Shown one piece after another: positions 5,956-13,729 of a stretch of DNA of 14,399 bases (positions are counted from its first letter, which is position 1; the number at the start of each line of letters is the position of its first letter). This stretch comes from an uncultured Clostridia bacterium. Its GTDB lineage: Bacteria > Bacillota > Clostridia > TANB77 > CAG-508. Both the position numbers and the translations under genes were made by a program. The stretch spans positions 1 to 14,399 of the forward strand of contig CAOPES010000015.1 of assembly GCA_948502395.1 (NCBI GenBank), in the 5' to 3' direction. The notes under the pieces are model-generated. The model saw nothing but the letters and a program-made list of their open reading frames with translations. It was not told where the DNA came from and did no database searches.

Positions 5956-8151
5956 TTATCTTAGTCTCAATGCGTTTAAAATTACTGTAATACTACTGAA
6001 TATCATTGCAAAGCTTGCAAGCATTGGGTTTATTGAAATTCCTATTGATTTAAATAGCCCTATTGCTACTGGTATCATTAAACTATTATAGAAAAATGCC
6101 CAAAATAGGTTTTGTTTTATATTTCTAATTGTTTTTTTACTAATTGTAATTAAGTTCAATATGCTAGATAAGTCATTTCTAGTTAATATTACATCTGATG
6201 AATCCATTGCTATGTCTGTTCCTGTGTTAACACTTACTCCTATATTTGCACTTGCTAATGCTGGGCTGTCATTTATTCCGTCTCCACACATCATAACATA
6301 TTTGCCTTCTTGTTTTAATTTTTTTACCATATTAGCTTTTTCTTGTGGCATTACATTTGCTATTACTTTTGTTATTCCTATTGTTTTTGCGATTTTTTTA
6401 GCTGTTTCTTCGTTGTCTCCTGTTAGCATAATTGTCTCTATTTTATTTTTATTTAATTTATTTATTACTTCTTTTGCATTTTCTCTTACGATGTCATTTA
6501 CTCCAATAAGTGCAATTACTTTATTTCCTTTTACTGCATATATTATGCTATTTCCATTTTGAGCTAATTTGTGTTCATCTTCTAAATAATTGTTTTGTAT
6601 AGAGTATTTATTAAGTATTTTTGAATTTCCTAAGATGATTTTTTCGCTGTTTACTTTTGCAGTAATTCCTAATCCCGCTATATTTTCGAATTCTTCTATT
6701 TGAACTTTTTCTATTTTATTTTCTTCTAAATAGTCTGTAAATGCTTTTCCTATTGGATGTGTAGATTTTGCTTCTATACTTCCTATTAATTGTAATAGTT
6801 TTTCATCTTTTGTATCACTATAATTTATCAATTGCGCAATTTTTAATTTACCATAAGTTAATGTTCCTGTTTTGTCAAAGACAATTGTGTTTACTTTTTG
6901 TGCATTTTCTAGGATTTCACTCTTTTTTACTAATATTCCTTTTGATGCACATACTCCCTCACTTACAACTATTGCAAGTGGTGTTGCTAGTCCTAAACTG
7001 CATGGACACGCAACTACTAGAATAGTTACAAATGTTGATAATGCTACACTAAATGGTTGTCCAACTATTAGATATGCGAAAAATGTAAATATTGCAATTC
7101 CAATAACTGCTGGAACGAAGTAACCACTTACAGTATCTGCAACTTTTGCAATTGGTGCTTTTGTGTTGCTTGCTTCTACTACTAATCTTACTATTTCTGA
7201 TATTGTAGATTCTTTTCCTATTTTTTCTGCTTTATATTCTAAATATCCGTCATAATTTATGCTTCCTGCAATTACTTTACTTCCTTTTTCTTTTGAAGTT
7301 GGCTTGCTTTCTCCTGTTATAAAAGATTCATCTAAATGTGCTTTCCCTGTAACTATTTCCCCATCAACTGCTATCCTTTCTCCTGGTCTACTTATAACAA
7401 TATCTCCTTTATTTATTTCATCAAGTGTAACTTTTCTTTCTATTCCATTTCTTTTTATAACAGCTGTGTCCGGAGTTATTTTTACTAACTTTTGAATCGC
7501 TTCTTTTGTTTTGTCTTTACTAATTCCATCAATATATCTGCCTAATTTTATAAAATAAATAACTATTGCAGCTGACTCAAAATATAAATCCATAGTGTAA
7601 CTATGCTCGCCTTTTAGTATCATAGACATGCTATATAAGCTATATAAAAAGCTACTTATTACACCTATTCCTACTAATGTATCCATATTAGGTGTTAAAT
7701 GAATTAAGTTTTTATAGCCATTTTTTAATATATCAAATCCATATATCATAAATGCTATTGTTAATATTAGTAATGTAGTGGTATAGTTTACTGGACTAAT
7801 GTGTGGATTAATCACATCTATCGTTGGTAATCCTACCATATGACCCATTGAAATATACATTAAAATAATAGCCAAAAAGGAAAAAATAACAAAAGTTATT
7901 TTTTCTTTCTTACTTTTTTTATCTATTTTTATTTCTTTGAATTGTCCTAAGCTTTTAAATCCTGCTTGTTTTACAAACTCTTCAATTTTTTCTTGATATA
8001 GTATATTTTCGTCATATTCTATTGTTGCATTTGCCATTACTAGATTTACTGATGCATTTTCTACTCCTTTTTGCTTGCTTAAATATTTCTCAAGTCCGTT
8101 AGAACAGGCACTACATGTCATTCCACCTATTGCTAAAATAATCTTTTTCAT
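5956..8151 (-). CDS. copA: Copper-exporting P1B-type ATPase CopA
   Basis: Membrane ATPase that pumps Cu(I) out of the cytoplasm. The 731-residue product has one N-terminal heavy-metal domain with GMTCSAC (Cys13, Cys16), paired membrane helices from about residue 83, the actuator TGES at 279-282, the transport motif CPC at 382-384, the phosphorylation site DKTGT at Asp426, the HP motif at 465-466, TGDN at 577-580 and GDGIND at 623-628. Tyr-Asn at 688-689 and Met-x-x-Ser-Ser at 716-720 in the last two helices match the copper(I) site of the P1B-1 class. The frame is open 13 codons further upstream; I chose the ATG giving MKKIILAIGGMTC. It follows copZ by about 50 bases. A single heavy-metal domain is normal when copZ is separate. 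Confidence 0.95.
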   Translation of the reverse strand: MKKIILAIGGMTCSACSNGLEKYLSKQKGVENASVNLVMANATIEYDENILYQEKIEEFVKQAGFKSLGQFKEIKIDKKSKKEKITFVIFSFLAIILMYISMGHMVGLPTIDVINPHISPVNYTTTLLILTIAFMIYGFDILKNGYKNLIHLTPNMDTLVGIGVISSFLYSLYSMSMILKGEHSYTMDLYFESAAIVIYFIKLGRYIDGISKDKTKEAIQKLVKITPDTAVIKRNGIERKVTLDEINKGDIVISRPGERIAVDGEIVTGKAHLDESFITGESKPTSKEKGSKVIAGSINYDGYLEYKAEKIGKESTISEIVRLVVEASNTKAPIAKVADTVSGYFVPAVIGIAIFTFFAYLIVGQPFSVALSTFVTILVVACPCSLGLATPLAIVVSEGVCASKGILVKKSEILENAQKVNTIVFDKTGTLTYGKLKIAQLINYSDTKDEKLLQLIGSIEAKSTHPIGKAFTDYLEENKIEKVQIEEFENIAGLGITAKVNSEKIILGNSKILNKYSIQNNYLEDEHKLAQNGNSIIYAVKGNKVIALIGVNDIVRENAKEVINKLNKNKIETIMLTGDNEETAKKIAKTIGITKVIANVMPQEKANMVKKLKQEGKYVMMCGDGINDSPALASANIGVSVNTGTDIAMDSSDVILTRNDLSSILNLITISKKTIRNIKQNLFWAFFYNSLMIPVAIGLFKSIGISINPMLASFAMIFSSITVILNALRLR

Positions 8152-8171
8152 CGCAAATTTTTCCTTCCTTT

Positions 8172-8187
8172 TGTCCATTTTTGGACA
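8172..8187. repeat. Small perfect inverted repeat between copZ and copA
   Basis: TGTCCA at 8172-8177 and TGGACA at 8182-8187 flank TTTT. It sits in the copZ-copA gap just upstream of the copA ribosome binding site. It could be an mRNA hairpin that sets the ratio of the two proteins or an operator half-site pair; it does not match the CopY box TACAnnTGTA. Function unproven. Confidence 0.4.
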
Positions 8188-8203
8188 CATCTTTTTAATG
8201 TTT

Positions 8204-8422
8204 TTATTTTACAACTTCAAATCCTAAGTCTTCTATCTTTTCTTCTATCTTTTCTTCTATGATTTTGGTTTCTATTTCGCTTTCCAAAGATATTGTTACT
8301 GTTCCTTTTTTATGGTTTGCGTCTACTTTTTTAATTCCTTCTATGCTCTCTAATGCGTTTTTTACTCTTTTTTCGCAACCACCGCATACCATTCCATTTA
8401 CCTTAATTATTGTCTTTTTCAT
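8204..8422 (-). CDS. copZ: Copper chaperone CopZ (heavy-metal-associated domain)
   Basis: A 72-residue stand-alone heavy-metal domain with the Cu(I)-binding motif MVCGGC (Cys13, Cys16) in the first loop, followed by the predicted beta-alpha-beta-beta-alpha-beta pattern and the usual ending DLGFEV. Proteins of this type carry Cu(I) in the cytoplasm and hand it to CopA or to a copper sensor. The C-terminal part has a short Lys/Glu repeat (KIIEEKIEEKIEDLG), a small lengthening of the second helix. It lies 35 bases after the AIM24-family gene and about 50 bases before copA, on the same strand, which supports the copper assignment over mercury or another metal. Confidence 0.9.
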   Translation of the reverse strand: MKKTIIKVNGMVCGGCEKRVKNALESIEGIKKVDANHKKGTVTISLESEIETKIIEEKIEEKIEDLGFEVVK

Positions 8423-8457
8423 ACTTCTAGCTTCCTTTCATTTTGAAATTATTATCA

Positions 8458-9132
8458 TTATTTAGCAGTTCCCATATATAACATTCCTGCTAATTTTGAT
8501 ATTGGCATTGTTTGTAACCACACTACTCCTGGGCCTTCAAGTGTTGTTAAGAATAGTCCTTCTCCACCAAATACTATATTTTTCATCCCTTTTACAGTTT
8601 CGATATTTAGTTTTACGTCTTTTGTCATTACAGCAACATATCCATTGTCTACTTTTATTTTTTCTCCTGGTTTTAGTTCTTTTCTTACTACTGAACCATC
8701 AATTTCTAAAAATACTTTTCCTGGTCCTGTTATTTTTTGCATAATAAATCCTTCTCCACCAAAAAAACCAGCTCCAAGTTTTTTACGGAATTGCATAGAT
8801 ATGTCTACTGTGTTTTCTGAACATAAAAATGCTCTTTTTTGTGCAATTATTGTTTCTCCTTCTTTTAAATCATATTCTAAAATTTGTCCTGGGAAAGATG
8901 ACGAAAATCCAATTTCTACTCCGTCTTCTTTTGCTGTGTATACATTCATAAATATAGATTCTCCTGCAAATGCTCTTCCAATTCCCTTCATAATTCCACC
9001 ATTTGTTGTTGTTTTCATTTCAATTCCATTATCCATCCAGCTCATTCCACCATTTTCTGTTAAAATTGATTCTCCTTTTTGTAATTTGCATATTACTGCT
9101 GGTAGTGTATCTCCTATAATTTTTGCTTCCAT
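8458..9132 (-). CDS. AIM24 / TIGR00266-family protein
   Basis: A 224-residue protein made almost entirely of beta-strand-like segments rich in glycine, with recognisable AIM24-family stretches such as GIGRAFAGESIFMNVYTA, SSFPGQILEYDL, GAGFFGGEGFIMQKITGPG and the ending VVWLQTMPISKLAGML. The repeated glycine turns (GGEGFIMQKITGPG and GGEGLFLTTLEGPG) show an internal duplication typical of this double-barrel fold. There is no signal peptide or membrane segment. The biochemical role of bacterial members is not established; the yeast relative is mitochondrial. GGGAGGA precedes the ATG and a good promoter lies just upstream. It is the first gene of a unit with copZ, copA and probably murI, but nothing in it suggests metal binding. 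Confidence 0.88.
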   Translation of the reverse strand: MEAKIIGDTLPAVICKLQKGESILTENGGMSWMDNGIEMKTTTNGGIMKGIGRAFAGESIFMNVYTAKEDGVEIGFSSSFPGQILEYDLKEGETIIAQKRAFLCSENTVDISMQFRKKLGAGFFGGEGFIMQKITGPGKVFLEIDGSVVRKELKPGEKIKVDNGYVAVMTKDVKLNIETVKGMKNIVFGGEGLFLTTLEGPGVVWLQTMPISKLAGMLYMGTAK

Positions 9133-9159
9133 TTTTTATTCCTCCCTTTTTATTTTCTG

Positions 9160-9193
9160 TGTAAATTATATTACATTTTTGTGGATTTTTCAA
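9160..9193 (-). promoter_or_regulatory. Promoter of the AIM24-copZ-copA unit, with an inverted repeat over the -10 box
   Basis: On the minus strand TTGAAA (9193-9188) and a perfect TATAAT (9170-9165) are separated by exactly 17 bases. The -10 box is flanked by TGTAA (9160-9164) and TTACA (9171-9175), a 5-base inverted repeat that could be an operator. The arms are in the opposite order from the CopY box. The promoter fits in the 70-base gap after the Ham1-like gene. Confidence 0.7.
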
Positions 9194-9202
9194 TTCTATT
9201 TT

Positions 9203-9802
9203 TTATAAGTTTTCTGTTATAAATTTAATTACATCTTCTATTTTATCTTTATTTTTATATTGTTTTTTATCTTCTTCTGTTAGTTCTACTAAATATTTAT
9301 TGAATTCTGGAACAATTGTAATTGAGTCTAATGGATATCCTGGGTTTCTTTTTTCACATGGTTTGGTTATAAAGTTGAATTTGTCTTTTGCCCATGTGTA
9401 TTCTTTTATTCCTTTTTCACTGTAAACTACCATTCCATATACCCATTTTGCTGTTAACTTTCCACCGTTTTCTTTAACTAAATTTGTATAGTATTCTATC
9501 ATTTCTTCGTCGTTTAGCTCTTTTCCATTTATTCTTCTTACATGTGTTCCTGGTTGTTTTTCTTCTGCTAGTTCTTCTATAAATAAGTTGTTGTCCATTC
9601 CTATTGTTGGCATATTTGTTTTTTCATAGTATGCTTTTGCTTTTATATGTGCATTTTCTATTGCGTTCTTTCCGCTTTCTTCTATTTTTAGTTTGATGTC
9701 TAGGTCGTTTATTGTTATTAGTTCTATTCCTTTTTCTTTTAGTGCTTCTTTGTATTTTTTTACTTTTGCTGGATTTGTTGTTGCAAATAGTACTTTTTTC
9801 AT
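9203..9802 (-). CDS. Divergent Ham1/RdgB-like nucleoside triphosphate pyrophosphatase
   Basis: Ham1/RdgB proteins hydrolyse non-canonical purine nucleotides such as ITP and XTP to monophosphates, cleaning the nucleotide pool. The 199-residue product keeps the nucleotide-grip opening VLFATTNPAKVKKYKEAL, the EESGKNAIENAHIKA segment at about 41-55 and an acidic residue (Asp70) in GMDNNLFIEEL. It departs from the usual enzymes in two places: the ADDSGL motif reads GMDNNL, and the C-terminal SHR-type motif is absent, replaced by a Lys-rich stretch. The fold assignment is good, but the substrate may not be the standard one, so I give no symbol. GGAGATG precedes the ATG. It follows the KAP-like NTPase gene by 38 bases and could be read from that transcript. 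Confidence 0.78.
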   Translation of the reverse strand: MKKVLFATTNPAKVKKYKEALKEKGIELITINDLDIKLKIEESGKNAIENAHIKAKAYYEKTNMPTIGMDNNLFIEELAEEKQPGTHVRRINGKELNDEEMIEYYTNLVKENGGKLTAKWVYGMVVYSEKGIKEYTWAKDKFNFITKPCEKRNPGYPLDSITIVPEFNKYLVELTEEDKKQYKNKDKIEDVIKFITENL

Positions 9803-9840
9803 TTTTTATTCATCTCCTTTATTTTATTAGAATTTCTTTT

Positions 9841-11574
9841 CTACTTTATCCTTGTAATCATTTTCTTTAAGTCATCTATTATACATTGTATAGCTCTTTT
9901 TTTACCTATATCATAATCATTCAAATCCAAATTTTGCAATTTATCTAATAAGTATTTGATATCTTTCATATCTTTCTTCATCATTTCATTGATTTGGTAA
10001 TTTTTTATTAAAGAATCACAAAAATACTTAAAATCCCATATTTGAATCACTTTATTTTGTACTTTTATTTCTTTCACTAATTCATCCAAATTAATATTAC
10101 TAAAAAATCCATTGTCTATAAATAAACTTTGATTCTTAATTGAAGAAAATTCTTCGAATAATATGTCAAACTGTCCACTTTTTACTATATTATTAATATA
10201 GTCCCATTTTAACATTAAAGAATACTTTTTTAACATTTCAAATTCTTCTATATATCTTTTTCTAGTACTGCTTTCCATATTAATAAGTTCAATATCAGTA
10301 TTTAAATATAGTATGCTGTCTTCTTTTTGTTTCTCACATATAAAATTTTTAAACTCTTTTTTAAAATCTTCTATTCTTATTTTATATCCAAATTCCTCTA
10401 ATTTAAGTATTAAAGCTAATATAGGGGATATCATTTCAATCTCATATTTTTTTTGCTTTAAATTCTCAAAGATTTCATCTACTAATTTATAGACTTCATT
10501 ATCTTGCAATTCCCAATATCTATTTTTTAATTGATTATATGGATCTTTTTTAGGTAAGTTATGGTTATTATAGTCATGTAGAACATACAATATTTCTTCT
10601 TTATCTAATATTCCATTAACAATATAATCATCGATAAATTTAAATCCATATCTATAATTTTCATACGAATATTCGTCTTCATTATTAATATATCCATATT
10701 TTGCTTCTTTCCACTGATATAATTTTTCACCTTTTTTATAAATGATTGACGTATGCATTAAGTAATTAAAAATTCTATCTTCTAATTCTATGTTTCCCGT
10801 GTATTCACTATTCTTTAATATCTTATTATAAAAATTCATAAATCTATCTATAATAAATTGAACTGTTCTCATATTAAAAAATTTTTGACTAGCTAGCTCA
10901 TTATTAAACTTCTCTAGATTTCTATTGATTATATCTGTAATTTCTTCATTTATTTTTGTTTTATTAAATAAAAATTTTATATTATTTACTATATTAGGAA
11001 TATATTCAACACTATTTCCTATAACTTTTTCTTTTATCTTACCATATTCATTATCTTTTATATGTTGTTCATCAGCTATCAATATAGTTTTTATTTTCTG
11101 ATGTTCTATATAATTGTTAAGATATGCTAATAATTTTTCAGCTTCAACTTTGCATCTTTCTATATCATCAAACACTAACACAACTTTATCTTTACTTAAA
11201 AAATTTGTAATAGTATCTAATATGGCATCTATCAAAACTTTTTTATATTCTTTATTTAATATCCCTATTATATTTTTATAATTTACTAGTTTAAATATGT
11301 CCTTAGACAATATCTTTCTTAAACTTAAACTTTTTAATTTTCCTTTTCCCAAATGATCTTTTATTAAAGTTTCTGTAAGTTTTATATCAATATCTTCTAA
11401 TGTCTCGATCCCATTTAAAGATACATATATAAATTCTTTATCATTATGGTTTTCACTATAAATATTATTTATAAAATATGTTTTCCCACTTCCCCATTGT
11501 CCTTTTAACAAAAAAGCACAATTATAGACATTTTGATTTATATATTCGTCTAATTCTTCTTCTAATTCTCTCAT
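9841..11574 (-). CDS. KAP-like P-loop NTPase
   Basis: A large AT-rich gene encoding a STAND/KAP-type ATPase. Walker A is GQWGSGKT near residues 25-32 and Walker B is VVLVFDDIERC near 131-141; the tandem aspartates plus ERC match the KAP pattern. A strand TILIADEQHI about 25 residues later looks like the sensor region. The remaining 400 residues are mainly predicted helices, charged and without membrane segments, and I recognise no effector domain. The frame opens at an ATG two codons upstream (11580), but AAGGAG touches that codon; the second ATG has seven bases of spacing, giving 577 residues. It follows the HNH gene by about 20 bases, so they form one unit. KAP NTPases occur in phage-defence and exclusion systems, but the actual function here is not known. 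Confidence 0.8.
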   Translation of the reverse strand: MRELEEELDEYINQNVYNCAFLLKGQWGSGKTYFINNIYSENHNDKEFIYVSLNGIETLEDIDIKLTETLIKDHLGKGKLKSLSLRKILSKDIFKLVNYKNIIGILNKEYKKVLIDAILDTITNFLSKDKVVLVFDDIERCKVEAEKLLAYLNNYIEHQKIKTILIADEQHIKDNEYGKIKEKVIGNSVEYIPNIVNNIKFLFNKTKINEEITDIINRNLEKFNNELASQKFFNMRTVQFIIDRFMNFYNKILKNSEYTGNIELEDRIFNYLMHTSIIYKKGEKLYQWKEAKYGYINNEDEYSYENYRYGFKFIDDYIVNGILDKEEILYVLHDYNNHNLPKKDPYNQLKNRYWELQDNEVYKLVDEIFENLKQKKYEIEMISPILALILKLEEFGYKIRIEDFKKEFKNFICEKQKEDSILYLNTDIELINMESSTRKRYIEEFEMLKKYSLMLKWDYINNIVKSGQFDILFEEFSSIKNQSLFIDNGFFSNINLDELVKEIKVQNKVIQIWDFKYFCDSLIKNYQINEMMKKDMKDIKYLLDKLQNLDLNDYDIGKKRAIQCIIDDLKKMITRIK

Positions 11575-11595
11575 TTTCATTCTCCTTATTTTTTA

Positions 11596-11985
11596 TTAGT
11601 TTATCATATCTGTATGCATCCTATATCCTAACTTACTATGTATCTCTTTATGGCAATTTGAGCATACTAATATACATTTTAATGCTTCTGCTTTATATTC
11701 TTTCCATGACATAGTATTCCCTGAGCCAAGCTTAAATTCTTTTTCATTTGGATTTTCATGGTGAAATTCTAATGCATCTATACATTTATTATATCCACAC
11801 AAAGAGCATTTGTCTCCTAATAATTTCACCGCTTGTAATTTCATATTTCTCCTTAATATTGTTTTTTGATGTTTTCTTGTTGTCTCATTACTCCTTGTTG
11901 AATCTCCACTACAATTATAGCAATATATTCTTGTTGCACTATTAGTTTCAAATTTATTTTCACAGATTTCACAGATTTTTGTCAT
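11596..11985 (-). CDS. Small HNH endonuclease with N-terminal zinc ribbon
   Basis: A 129-residue protein with two zinc-binding parts. The first is CEIC near residue 5 and CYNC near residue 22, a rubredoxin-like ribbon. The second is the HNH nuclease: CSLC (Cys60, Cys63), the LEFHH core with His75-His76, Asn78/Asn80, and CSNCHKEIH (Cys108, Cys111, His112, His116), where the four cysteines hold a structural zinc and the histidines bind the catalytic metal. All key residues are present, so it should be active. HNH proteins of this size are common in phages, mobile elements and near homing sites. AAGGAAG precedes the ATG. Its 5' region comes straight out of the 100-bp repeat, and the KAP-like gene follows at once, which suggests a joint task. 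Confidence 0.86.
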   Translation of the reverse strand: MTKICEICENKFETNSATRIYCYNCSGDSTRSNETTRKHQKTILRRNMKLQAVKLLGDKCSLCGYNKCIDALEFHHENPNEKEFKLGSGNTMSWKEYKAEALKCILVCSNCHKEIHSKLGYRMHTDMIN

Positions 11986-11996
11986 ACATATTCACT

Positions 11997-12098
11997 TCCT
12001 TATTTATTCATTATATATAATTTTTCTAGAAAATACTAGCGAACAAATAAAAAAAATAACAGATACTCTTATTGGTATCTGTTATCTTTATGGCTCCT
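11997..12098. repeat. Direct repeat, copy A: tRNA 3' tail, terminator and spacer
   Basis: This 102-base block matches 13730-13829 with a single substitution (G for T at 12074, in the terminator loop) and a 2-base length change in an A-run. On the minus strand it begins with AGGAGCCA, the last eight bases of the tRNA-Asn, then the terminator, then a spacer with a TATAAT-like box (12015-12010) and ends at the Shine-Dalgarno sequence of the HNH gene. No complete tRNA precedes this copy. The near-identity shows a recent duplication, recombination or insertion event. Confidence 0.9.
12049..12085 (-). terminator. Rho-independent terminator, duplicated copy
   Basis: An 11-bp stem, ATAACAGATAC at 12056-12066 with GTATCTGTTAT at 12075-12085, has an 8-base loop and is followed on the minus strand by eight U residues. 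It is the same terminator as that of the tRNA-Asn gene. Here it would end transcripts coming from the GyrI/GNAT side and isolate the HNH-NTPase unit. Confidence 0.88.
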
Positions 12099-12288
12099 TT
12101 GCGTAGGGCGTATTCGAAAAATCTATCGCAAAAAAGTTACTTATTTCCGTTTCAAATATAGTTATAGCAATAGATTACAATAATTGTACCATAAATCGGT
12201 GTTTTTTTGCTATTAACTATGTTTTTAATTTAACATAAAATTTTAGGTTTGGCAATACTTTTAGAAAAATTTATATTTTAATAATTTA
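12099..12288 (-). other. Gap after the GNAT gene: possible small RNA unit, no ORF
   Basis: No reading frame of note. On the minus strand an extended -10 box TGGTACAAT lies at 12191-12183 with only a weak -35. A transcript from about 12176 would run into a hairpin formed by TTTGCG plus TAG (12098-12106) with CTA plus CGCAAA (12123-12132), then the bases AGGAGCCA and the duplicated terminator, about 130 nt in all. It does not fold as a tRNA: the TTCGAAT-like loop has no matching stem. It may be a small RNA, a decayed tRNA fragment, or a promoterless junction. Confidence 0.35.
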
Positions 12289-13033
12289 TTATTTAATTAA
12301 CTTTTTAAATGAATTAGCATTTAATATAGTATTTGAAACAAATTTGCCCTTATAAAAATTTGCCCAGTTATTAAATACACAAGGTGCATTTTTTGCTTTT
12401 TCTAGTGAATCTATTTTTATAAAGTTAATTTTAATGTTATTTTCCTTTGCATATTCTGTTAATTCTTTTACTTCATATTCTACATAAGGACAAGCATTAC
12501 TATAATAAATAGTAAAATCTTGATTATCTATTTTCATAGTTCTTGCCATTTCATTAAATTTAGGAGTTTCACTATCATCAAATTGCAATGCTAATAATTC
12601 ATAGTCGGAAATAACATCTACTACCTTAAACCCGAAATCGTTCAAAAAATTTCTTTTCGCCTAAAAATGGTTTTTTCTTTTTAGAAACCAACGTACATAT
12701 ACCACTTTTGCCTTTTTCTTTTGAATCGTTTATTGCATATTCTAGTAATTCTTTTCCAATCCCTTTTCCTTTAAAACTTCCTGCTACCCACAAACAATAG
12801 ATGTATTCATAGTTTTTACCACTGATAGGAATCCAAGCTGTTTCTATTGGTTCATATTCGATAAATACTTTTCCCCTTGCATTTAGTTTTCTAAATACAT
12901 GCCCATCTTTTAATTTACTTTTAATCCATTCCTTTTTATTATTTACTCCTACTTGATGTTTTGGATCTCCAATAGCACAACATATATGTTCTTTTTCTAT
13001 ATTTTCTAATGTTAAATTTATATATTCATTCAT
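12289..13033 (-). pseudogene. GNAT acetyltransferase with C-terminal YoaP-like domain, frameshifted
   Basis: Two overlapping frames together encode one protein of about 247 residues. The first (13033 to 12626, 135 residues) is a GNAT domain with the acetyl-CoA loop FKGKGIGKELLEYA near residues 87-100. The second (from about 12645 to 12289) continues with FGFKVVDVISDYELLALQ, the natural end of the GNAT fold, and then a YoaP-like domain with a TIYYSNACPYVE segment. The break is at a run of six T on the minus strand (A6 at 12644-12649); one T fewer restores a single frame. It may be a true pseudogene, an assembly or sequencing error in a homopolymer, or phase variation by slippage. AGAGGA precedes the ATG, 49 bases after the GyrI-like gene. 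Substrate unknown. Confidence 0.82.
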
Positions 13034-13082
13034 ATTTTTCCTCTTTTCTATATAAAAGTCAATTGTTCTTCTTGTTTGGCTT

Positions 13083-13718
13083 TTATAATTTTTTTATTGG
13101 ATGTCTTATAACTGTCTTTAATTTACTTGTATCACATCTTCTTGGATCACTCAAATATATTTCATGATGGTATCTATTATTGGTTATATCTAATTCATAT
13201 CCATTTTCTATCATATATTTGTGCATTAAATTAATAGTAGTGGGTTCATCATCATAAGAGCCTATGTGCATACATTGAACACAAATTCCTTCATCATAAG
13301 TTAAAAATTCCACTTTTGAGAAATCTGCTTTTTTCTTATTTGTTGCTTCCTTTATAGCCCAGTCAAAATCTTCTTTTGTTACAAAGTCTGGTAATCTAAT
13401 AATAGATATAAAGTTCATTTGGTCTTTGTTATTATAGTCAATATCATCTTTCATTCCATCTTGCCACCAAAATCCTTCAAGTGGTGGAACTACATATTCA
13501 AAATAACCATCTATTTTATGTGTGCCTTTATAACTCATTTTTATAGTAAAAGCAATCGCATATAAAAGACCTATTGTCTGTTTATATTCTCCATTTTCAT
13601 CATTAGGATTTCCTTTTCCTCTAACTGCAATATAATTCATTTTAGGAATTTTTATAATACTTGGTTTATTCTTTGGCATATAAAATTCCTTATATTCTTT
13701 TTTATAATCAAAAGCCAT
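13083..13718 (-). CDS. GyrI-like small-molecule-binding domain protein
   Basis: A 211-residue cytoplasmic protein of the GyrI-like / SOUL-type effector-binding fold. Recognisable stretches are KPSIIKIPKMNYIAVRGKGNPND near the N-terminus, YEYVVPPLEGFWWQDG-like sequence in the middle (here FEYVVPPLEGFWWQ) and a C-terminal IYLSDPRRCDTSKLKTVIRHPI. The paired tryptophans and acidic residues line the ligand pocket in this subgroup; some members have been reported to hydrolyse reactive cyclopropane-containing natural products, others only bind drugs. There is no DNA-binding domain, so it is not a full regulator. AAGGAGG precedes the ATG, coming directly out of repeat copy B. The broken GNAT gene follows, so both may once have formed a small resistance-type unit. 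Confidence 0.82.
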   Translation of the reverse strand: MAFDYKKEYKEFYMPKNKPSIIKIPKMNYIAVRGKGNPNDENGEYKQTIGLLYAIAFTIKMSYKGTHKIDGYFEYVVPPLEGFWWQDGMKDDIDYNNKDQMNFISIIRLPDFVTKEDFDWAIKEATNKKKADFSKVEFLTYDEGICVQCMHIGSYDDEPTTINLMHKYMIENGYELDITNNRYHHEIYLSDPRRCDTSKLKTVIRHPIKKL

Positions 13719-13729
13719 AGTTTTATTCC

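Noticed and set aside
9160..9175. CopY operator (TACAnnTGTA) at the copper promoter
   Set aside because: The arms occur in the reverse order (TGTAA then TTACA), so it is not a cop box.
8645..9208. 187-codon plus-strand reading frame opposite the AIM24-family gene
   Set aside because: Although long, it is the antisense shadow of a well-supported gene; the product shows no recognisable domain.
12091..12180. A complete second tRNA gene in front of repeat copy A
   Set aside because: Only the 8 terminal bases match; no acceptor partner, D arm or paired T arm can be built.
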